The position numbers and the translations under genes were made by a program. The notes under the pieces are model-generated. The model ran no database searches and had not been told where the DNA came from. It worked only from the letters and a program-made list of their open reading frames with translations. A stretch of 15,319 bases of DNA from Gonium pectorale (taxonomy: Eukaryota > Chlorophyta > Chlorophyceae > Chlamydomonadales > Volvocaceae): NCBI GenBank assembly GCA_001584585.1, contig LSYV01000025.1, positions 340,829-356,147 on the forward strand. The letters run 5' to 3'. Shown here piece after piece: positions 1 to 9,100 of the stretch (positions are counted from its first letter, which is position 1; every line of letters starts with the position of its first letter).

Positions 1-93
1 CTCGCAGCGGATGCACGACGTGGGGCGGCACGACCCCGCCCCCGCCACACCCCGTCCCGACCCCGCCCTTCCCGCGCCCACCCCCACCCCCAC

Positions 94-191
94 CTGTAGG
101 CGATGACCACAATCTGGATCCCCTGCATGCCGGGGTTGTCGAGGGGGGCCGGGGATGGGGTTGGGGTTGGGCAGCTGGCCAGCAGCCACCA
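94..191 (-). CDS. Exon 17 (last in window): C-lobe segment NPGMQGIQIVVIAYR
   Basis: The donor CCTACAG followed by gtgggggtg and the frame LDNPGMQGIQIVVIAYR fit the C-lobe segment after 'KRPW', where related kinases have 'xxxxQIxxxVxxxxxRP'. The only upstream acceptor compatible with phase 0 is tgtgtgcag at 192, giving an exon that begins WWLLASCPTPTPSPAPLD. This start is less conserved in character than the end, so the 5' boundary is uncertain. The exon leaves in phase 2 and the gene continues beyond position 1. Confidence 0.58.
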
Positions 192-3100
192 CTGCACACA
201 AACTCCCACACACGCGCTATGCGCTAGCCTGCCCATGGCGCATACACCTTTACGCATATGCGTCTTCACGCAAGATCATACATGGCAGGGCAAACACACA
301 CAAGCTCCAATGTACGCTAGCACGCTAGTGGTCGCTGCCAGCCTGCCACTGCGGCCACACGGCGCTCACGGCCTCGTGCATGCCCACCCCCATCCGCCCG
401 CCGCTAGCGGGCCACCGTCCCCCATCTGGTGTGCACGGGACCGGTTTGGTTTGGGACATCGTTCGACAGCATCGACGGGATGGGACGAGCGGGAGGGCGG
501 GAGGGACCCTGAGCCCCTCGGTCCCCGGCGGCTGGACTTGGGACGTTCTAGCGGGCCTTTTCTGGCGCGTTGAATGCGAAGGGACACTGGGGGACGCTGG
601 CGATGTATGTTTTCGCCCCTCGGCGTTCCACGATTCGGGACGACTAGGGATGACATGCGCCTCGGGCTTCTCGACTTAGAACGCCTTCCAACCTTCAAAC
701 CCCCGCCCACCGGCGTACCTCCCAGGGCCGCTTCCCCGACAGCATCGCCCACAGCAGCACGCCGAAGCTGTACACTGCGGGGGCAGGGGGGGGGCAGGGT
801 GAAGGGGAGGTCAGAGGATGGGGCCGGGTGGGCCCGGGGGGTCGGGGAGCAGCAGTACCGTAGGCAGCCGCGCGAGACAATGCCTCCGACGAGGACAGCC
901 CACACGTCCACAGTCTCCTCAGTCCAACAAAGCGACCAGCCGCCGCCGGCCCCCACCGCCGGCCTCCCATTCCCACGCCCACCCTCATTCCCCACCCCGC
1001 CCAGCCCGACCCACCGTCCGTCTTGTGCGTCACGATGTTGTTGTCCACGGCGTACAGCTCTGTGCCGGGGGGTTGAGGTGCGGCGGTACGGCGGGGGTGA
1101 GTGTGTACGGCAGTCAAGGTCGCTGGTTTGGTACGGCAGGTGGGAAGCGGGGTTGTTGCAGGTATGCCACGAGGGACGCAGGTGATCAAAGCGCTGAACC
1201 AAATGCACCGGGTCCGGTCCGGTCGGGTCGGGTCGGGTCGGGTCGGGTCGGGTCGGGTCGGGTCGGGTCGGGTCGGGTCGGGTCGGGTCGGGTCGGGTCG
1301 GGTCGGGTCGGGTCGGGTCGGGTCGGGTCGGGTCGGGTCGGGTCGGGTCGGGTCGGGCCCCAACCCCCGACTGTATGTGTGCTACAGTAGTCGAGCCTCA
1401 ATGGGTCGACCTGTACTTTGCTCCTCAACCAGACACGGCCCCGCCCGCCCGCCGCGCGGTACGCACCTGCCCGTCCAACTATCCCGCCACCCGCCGGGCC
1501 CCTATCCAGCCGCCGCAGCCCCTCGCTCGCGCCCCTCCCTCCCTATAGATGCCGTAGTGGCGAGCGGAGACGGGCTGCTCCGGGGCAACCAGCCAACGGA
1601 CCAGCCCTGAAGCCAGCCAACGGACCAGCCCTGAAGCCAGCCAACGGACCAGCCCTGAAACCAGCCAACGGACCAGCCCTGAAGCCAGCCAACGGACCAG
1701 CCCTGAAACCAGCCAACGGACCAGCCCTGAAACCAGCCAACGGACCAGCCCTGAAACCAGCCAACGGACCAGCCCTGAAGCCAGCCAACGGACCAGCCCT
1801 GAAACCAGCCAACGGACCAGCCCTGAAACCAGCCAACGGACCAGCCCTGAAACCAGCCAGCACAGACGCGCCCTTCACGGCGAGATTCGCTGCCTGGCGT
1901 GCGTCGCCGCCGCCTGGTTGGGCGGCAGTCGAAACGGCCGCAGAGCATACGCCCGAGCACGCCCGAGACCCACTGAGCCCACTGACCCACGGGTCGCTCC
2001 GCCCCAGCTGGCTCACCTGGTGCCATGTACTCGGGCTGGGCGGGTGGGGTGGGCGGGTCGCAGGATCGGGACGTGCCGCGGCGTGCCGGGGCGTCCGGCC
2101 AGACGAGCGGTACAGGCGGACGGTGGTGGGACGCCGGCGGACGCGAGGGGTGGGGGTCGGGTGGGAGGTGAGTCCGCCGCGGGTCCGAAAGCCATGGTGC
2201 CAGGAATCAGGGGCCACTGGCTAGGGTCCAAGGGGCCGAGGCCACCAGGTGCCAGACACGCACGCGCGGGCAAAACACGACCCTTCCGGTACCTATTGAC
2301 AGCCGCCGCTGTTTATCATAAATGGGGCCGACGCGCGTGCTTAAAACACACACAGCAGTTATAGAACTGTTTTGAGCACATGCCGTTACGCATACATGAC
2401 ACGCAGCAGTTGCTCTTGCTCATTCAACTAGGTTGCTCTTGCTCGTTGCATGGCGCGTCCGCATACAGCGGGGTCGACATGTCTGAACACGCACGCCGTC
2501 GCGCGCATTGAGCACAGGCACAGCACAACAGCGACCCGACTACCCAGCTGGAATTCGAGAGCCGTGACGACCATCGTCGCCCGGGCGGCCACCTCCATCC
2601 GACCCGGGGCTCCATGCGTCGAGCGAGGAGGCTGCGGGCCGCGATTCCCGGTAGCCGCCTGTGTCGGCCACCCGCCCCCCTTGATGGAGCTCGATTGGGC
2701 GCAGCGCGGCACCTGCGCGCCCCACTCCACTCCACTCCAAGCCCAGCCAAGCCCAGCCACTCCAAGCTCGGCTGCCGGCCCATCCCAATCCCCCACCCGC
2801 CCGCCCCAAACCCCGCCGCCCACCCGCTCACCGTGCCAACCTCGGGGTTCTCGGTCCACATGGCCATCGTGTCGCGGAGGCGGGAGAGCCCAAAGTCCTG
2901 CGGCCGAACCGACGATTGACCGGTGGGCGGAGCGGCGCGGGTACGGTGAGGGTGGTCAGTGGCCGCGATATGGGCATGGCGAGTGATTGGAGCGACAGTG
3001 GGCGCTCACTGCCACAACGCGCTCATGCCACAGCAGCCGGCACCACAGCAGCAGACCCCAGATGACAACATAGTGGCTGATTGGCACGATGCCTGTCCAG

Positions 3101-6100
3101 CAGGTAGCTATTTCACTAGCTAGATAGCCGCGCATCATCACGCACCGACAGCTTGGCCACCATGTGGGGGGTGCCGGGGGAGTTGACCAGCACGTTGCTG
3201 CGGGGGGGGTGAAGGGAAAGGAGAACGCGGGGGGGGGGGAGCACGGGGGGCAGGAAGGGGGGCGGATACCGGGAGGTAAGGAATGGATGGAGTACGGGGT
3301 GTATATACGCGGGAAGCGAGAGCGGGAACGGGGGTGTACGTGAAGGCGGGAGGGGGCGCGAGCGGGCGCGAAGTCGCTCGGGACCGGAGGTCGGACGGGG
3401 AATGGAGGGGCCGCGAGGGCCTGCCGCCCGTGCACCCCAGCCAGCCAGCTGGAGCTCCTCTGACACACACATCGAGGGGCTGGTCTCGTGCGGCAAGGAC
3501 TTAAGTGTGCAGCAGCTGCTCGGACGAACAGAGAAGCAGCACTGCGGCGCGTTTTGCAGGGCAGCTGCAGTTGCATAGGGCTACAGACTGTCCTTCGGGT
3601 TGAGCCAGGGGGAACAGCAGGGCCCCACAACCCTCGCCTCTTAGCGTTGAGGTGGCCTCGCGGTGGGGCGCGCGGGTAGCGCCCCTGACCAGCGTCGGCC
3701 CGGAGATGTAACCACACACACATGCGCGCGCAATGGCCGAGGCATCCCGGCTCTCACCCCGGCTTGAGGTCGCGGTGTACGACGGTGGGGTGCAGGTACT
3801 CGAGGCCGTGTGCCACGTCCAGCGCGATGGACACAACCTGCCGTACACGGTGTACGGGTGTACGGGTCGATCGTACGGTGGCGGGCTGACGAGTTAGTTG
3901 GGGTTCAAGGGGTGGTTGTGGAAGCGCCGCAACATACACGGAGCTGCTGCTGGCCACCCGTCAATGCTTCTCGAGGTAGGCCTTGTCCGGCCAGCCAGGC
4001 AGCTTCATTATTCAACATACATACGACTCTCATCGTCCGTGTCCTCCCGCCCAGCCAGGCAGCAAGCCCCAACCAACCCCAAGCCGCCCCATTCCCACCC
4101 GATACCGGTAACCGCCACGCCAGCAGTGCAACCAACCCCGCCCCCCGCCAAAGCCCGACTCGCCTCCTCCAGCGGAATGAGCTGCCCCGGCCTGCCGAAA
4201 ATCAGCTTGTCGAGGCTGGTGTCCATTCGCTCCATCACCAGGCACAGCCGCGGCGGCGTGAGGCAGGCGGCCAGCAGCGTGATGATGTTTGGGTGGGCGC
4301 AGCGGCCCAGCACCTCCACCTCGGCGCGCAGCGCCTCCACAAGGTGAGACGTTGTGCCGTGGTCCGCCGCCGTACCCTTGGGCTGACCACGGTTCCCCCA
4401 CGCCTGCCGCCCGCTGTCCTCCACGCTGTGGTACTGGCTGACGCCGGTAATGCCGCCGGCGCCGGCCGAGCCCGCCGTTCCGACCGACGTCTTGAAGCCC
4501 CAGGCGCCCAGCGAGTCGTCCAGGATGAGCTTCACCGCCACCAGCTGCCCACGGTAGCGCCCCTCCACCACCCGCCCGAAGCCGCCCTTGCCCAGCACCG
4601 TGGACAGCAGCTCCACCTCGAAGCCACCAGCCGCCGAGGAAGCCGCCGCCGCCGCCGAGGAGGCGGAGGACGCGGAGGCCACCGACCCATGGGTCACCAG
4701 CCCGCCGCCGCCGTCCAGCATGTGCAGGTCCGGCCGGGTGGGCGTGGTGGGACTCAGCACGGCGAAGGACTCACCGGCCGTACCAATGGAGTATTGTCGG
4801 GAGGTTAAGCTGCTGCCCTGCCGCCAGGAGGACGCCGCGGCGCTGCTTGTCGACCGAGAGGCCGTGCAGGCCCCCACGTTTGTGCTCGTCGCCGGGCTCG
4901 CGACGCTCGGCGGCGTTGCTCCGGACGCCAGCCCTGCGAGCCAACCACACGGTGCGCACCGGGGGCGGGCCCAGGGCCGGCAAATATGTTCGAAGTACCC
5001 GTGCCTCAGGACAGCACAGGATTGGGTACTAGTACACGGTTTTCGAAACACTGCAGGGCCGGGGGATAGTGGGTTGGAAGGCAGTGCTCAGTAGGGAAGC
5101 CCCGGGGCGCATTCCCCTCCCGACCGTCACAACAGCAGGCCGAGCGCTGGGGGTGGAAAGGCGGGGGCGGGGTAGGGCCCGGGGATGGGGCTCGCCCGCT
5201 GCACACACGCCACCATCGCGGCCGAGCGCCACCACGCACCCGCTCCGCCCGCCGGCCGGCCGGCCGAGCGCCACCACGCACCCACGCTACCGACCCACCG
5301 TCGCTGTTTGCCATGTACTGGTTGCCGTTGTGGCTGGCCCCCGTCGCAGCCGTGCTGGTGGTGGTGGTGGTGGTGGTGGTGCTGGCGCCAAAGTTGAGCG
5401 AGTCTGCCACCCGCAGGCTGCCCGCCGCCCCGGAGCCGGTGCCGTGGGGCGAGGGGTTGTGCCAATCGCACAGCAGGACGGTCCGGACGTCGCCCTCCGC
5501 GCCGCCGCCGGCGGCGCCGCTGCCCCGACGGGCGCTGCTGCCGCGCTGCCGCATCTTGCTGTCACGCCTGCGCCGCCAGGCAAACGCAACAACGATATCA
5601 AGCACGGCTGCTTGGGCGCAACATGGCACGACTCAGTCAACGTATTGAACCGGCCCGGAACGGTGTTTGGGCTGTTCCAGGCATCCTCGGATGGTTTTGG
5701 AGCCCCCAAGGGGCCCGTTCCAGGGACAGCCCCGGAGAGGACATAAAACGCAGGCGGGCACACAAACACGCGTGCGCTCTCACCCGGGCAGCAGCTCCCT
5801 CTGGTCACCGCCATCCTGATCTCCATTCTCCACGATAACGGCCAGGCCCCGGCTGCCGCCTCCTCCCGCACCAAAAGCCCCGCCGGAAGACGACCCTGCG
5901 CCTCCCGGCTCCGCCTCACCGCCACCGGCCCCGGGGTGCTGCTGCCCCAGCTGAGCGGACTCTGGAGCGGCGGCATCGCCCTTGCCGCCGGCGGCGGCTG
6001 CGTACCGACCCTGCCGTCGCCGCCTTCGGAGGAACACCACCGCCGCCGCAACGACCGCCAACGCCACACCTGCGTCGGATGCATGTACGGCACGGGTACG

Positions 6101-9100
6101 GACACGGGACACGAACACGCACTCATGAGACGCACATGGGGAGGGCAAACCCAGCTGCCGTGCATGTGTACGACCGCTGTGCATGGCAAGGAGAGGAGGC
6201 GGAGCCGCCACTGGCAGGCGCACTGCGCGGTCTGGGCGCGGCAGGCAGGCGTACGGCAGGCGTACGGCAGGGGGTTGGTTGCCAGGTTCGTTGCGGGGCG
6301 GGGCGGGGCATAGGGAAGGGCCGGCAGAGGCGGGGCCGGCGACGCACAGGGTTGCTTGGGCGTGCACACAACACGGGGCACGGGAGGCGTGCCCGCACGG
6401 TCATGCTGCCCCGAGGAGCAACATGCGGGTGGGCCGAACGGCCGTCGGCCGATGAACGGGTTGAGGAGGTGGTGGGAGGGGTGCGCGGCCAGGCCCCCGC
6501 CCCCTGTACCCACCCCATGCCCGCTACGGTAATTGTCCACCAAGCCATACGTTGGGCCCGTCTCCCCTCCCCCCCACCCCCGCCACCAGCCCCGCCCGCC
6601 CGCCCGCCCGGGCCTCGACCACCCCGCCAGCCCACCAGCCCACCCGCCCGACAGCCGCATCTATCCGCCCGCTCTATCCATTCCTTGCCCATTCCTCGCC
6701 CGCCCGCCCGCCGGCCCGCCGGCCCGCCGCACCCCGTCTTCGAGATGTGTGCCTGTGTTAGGCGGCTCCCAGCATGGCTTGTGTGTAGTTACTGCGGCGG
6801 CGGGCGTTTTGTCCCCCCTCGCGTTACGCCTCAGGCCGCCAACTCCACCCTGCCCCGGTTCGAACCCGCGCAGGCGCTACAAGCCACTCACCTCCCCCAA
6901 CCGCGCCGCCCAGCACCGCGCCCATGGGCGCTCCGCCTCCGCCGCCTCCGCCAAGCTGGGCGACCGGCGGCGCCGGCACCAGGCTCAGTGGCTGCGGCGC
7001 CGCCGCCGCCACCCGCGGCGGCGGCGGCGGCGGCGCGCCGCCGTTCAGGCGCAGCGTCATGCAGCCAACGATGCCCAGCGTTGTCGTACACTCGTACGAC
7101 AGCTCCTCCGCGCATAGGTACTGCGAATCGACGACGTTGACCGCGTAGTTCAAGTTGGTCTGCACACGCACACACACACACACCCGTTTTCCTTTTCAAC
7201 ACACACACACACACAGGTACACACAGCTCCCTTTGCATCGCAGCTCGCCAGGAGGCGCTCCCCGTCCGCACGTGTGTTCCCATTCCGTCGCGCCCGTCCG
7301 CGCGCGGCCGCGACTCCTGCACGGCCGGTTCCGCCGTCTGGAAGGCAGCTAAGCCCAGGTCAGCTATTCCAGCCCAGCCAGGCCTCCAGCGTTAAGTTGC
7401 TGTAGGGGTTACCCTCGGGGGGTTCCCTTGCTGGGTCCATGGGTTGCCGGCTAGGATGTTTTCTGCTTGCTCGCCTGCCTATATGGGGGCGGGATGAGCG
7501 TCACATTCCTTGAACTGATTTCTCTTTTTTCCTACATGCACATTGTCACGCATAGATTTTCTCAATCGCGTTGAACACAAAGCGCGGCTCGGTTGTTTTT
7601 TTGTCTCTGTTGCTCAGCTCACCCGTTGCGAGCATACCATTCCGCAAACAGAACACGCAGCGCGAGCGAGCGCATACACTGCCGTACATCGCAGCATGTT
7701 CCTTGTGCGGTGAGGCGCCGTACACTACTGCGGTACCCGCTCTGCGCGGTGCCGTGTGTACGGTGCACATACGTACGGGTACACGTGGCTAAGATGACTC
7801 TGCTTGCTTGTCTGCTTGCGTGTGTGTTTGAAAGGAAAACGCATATGACGAGCGTGAGCGCGAAAGTGATGGCGTCATTTTACCCGTTGGACCCAGCTCC
7901 GGAGGCAGTCAAAGGGGTGGTGTCCCTGCCTGCATGTTAGTTCGGCGGCGACCACCACCGTAGCCCCCGATGCGGCCCAGCATTCCCTCTGGGGTGACGA
8001 TTTGCGTGTGTGTGTCCGAGCACGCTCATACGGACACATATGTACATATGTACATGGACATATACATATACCGTATACGTCATGCACAGGATCTACAAGC
8101 ACGAATGTCGCATGTTTGGATTATGCAACACCCGGATAGATACAACGTGTTCCATGGCGGGTAGCGACGGCGCACAAGTACTCGCACAAGTACTCTTTCT
8201 ATGCAGGTTTCTCTTTTTTCGCAGACTGGACGTACGCGTACCGCACCACACCCTGCAACATGAGCGCCAGGCCGAACGCACACAAAGCAACACCCATAAC
8301 CCGGCACGCGTGCAATGTACGAACGTACGGCCTTACAAACTCACGCGTACGGCCGTGCGAATGTGCGATGGTACGAAAGCACGTACGACCGTACGAACGT
8401 ACCCGTTTCTGTGTCGCGCCCTCCAGGCCGGTCCCCATGAAGGCCAGGTCGCCCATGTAGGCAATCTGCGCCCAGCAGCGCCGCTCGTACGGCACCGTCG
8501 GCACGCTGCCGCCGCCGCCGCCGCTCCCGCCGCCGTCCAGGCTGACGTCGGCGTGGCTGACGGCGACGCAGTCGGACGCGTTGGGCATCAGGCGGATGCT
8601 TTGCTCCCCGGGCGTCCACGAGGGCCTGGGCACCAGCGCGACCTGCACAACGCATATCGCACGGCACACGACACATTGCTTTGGTGGGCGGGCATCCCGC
8701 CACACAGGCAGGGTCACAGGAAAATAAAGAAAAAGGTAAGATAAATCAGTGCGGGGGCCTCCCTCCGCCCCCGCTTCCTCCATCCGACGTTCCTGATGAG
8801 GGATACGCGCGGCTAATGTGTCGGGCACGGGGCTGCCCACGCCTGGTCCCGGTTGGAGCACGACGCACGAGCGTGTGGATCCGAAGGGCCAACCAACACG
8901 GCAGGTGGACATGTATACACCGATATGTATGCACGCCATGAGGGGTAGAGGGTTGGTTCAGAAGTGAAGCCCTGGGGCACGCCCGGAGGGGGAGATAGGT
9001 GAGGTCGGTGCGGGGGAGATGTGTGTGTGTGGGGGGGGACGTTTTGAGGAGGCGGCGCATGGGACTTAGAGGCTGGCGCGTCGCTCGTTCGCGCCACGGC

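Larger units (their letters stand above)
1060..2016 (-). other. Intron 14 of the kinase gene, filled by two tandem arrays
   Basis: A 957-nt interval between microexon 14 and exon 15. It holds a GGGTC pentamer array (1211-1358) and a 24-bp array (1589-1859), which together make up about 44% of its length. Nothing gene-like is seen apart from repeat-driven open frames. Confidence 0.75.

Noticed and set aside
1205..1360. Interstitial telomere or CRISPR array
   Set aside because: The GGGTC unit is not the TTTTAGGG-type telomere of volvocine algae, and there are no spacers between repeats.
695..1428. Minus-strand proline/aspartate repeat protein (DPTRP)n
   Set aside because: A translation of the GGGTC microsatellite. 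The real exons in this frame region are the short kinase exons 15 and 16.
1101..1610. Plus-strand Arg/Val/Gly/Ser repeat frame
   Set aside because: Also generated by the GGGTC array; no conserved sequence outside the repeat.
1418..2224. Plus-strand repeat protein with PANGPALK repeats
   Set aside because: The frame is kept open only by a 24-bp minisatellite inside a kinase intron. It overlaps microexon 14 on the other strand, and flanking residues show no domain.
4588..5094. Plus-strand 168-codon frame over the kinase N-lobe
   Set aside because: Shadow of exon 10 and intron 9; the opposite strand has unmistakable kinase motifs.
5568..5640. Second membrane segment AVLDIVVAFAWRRRR upstream of exon 9
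   Set aside because: Using the acceptor that would include it breaks phase with exon 8, and a full TM helix is already formed by exons 7 and 8.
6841..6885. tRNA T-loop-like GGTTCGAACC
   Set aside because: The motif is an isolated palindrome. No T-stem of five pairs, anticodon arm or acceptor stem can be built on either strand.
7546..7620. Minus-strand frame ending RFVFNAIEKIYA as an extra ectodomain exon
   Set aside because: The only nearby GT donor (TATGC followed by gtgaca) leaves phase 2, which does not fit exon 6 or exon 7. The model is in phase without it.
7571..7640. Plus-strand MNTKRGSVVFLSLLLSS resembling a signal peptide
   Set aside because: It lies antisense inside intron 5, has no continuation with coding character, and runs into low-quality sequence.
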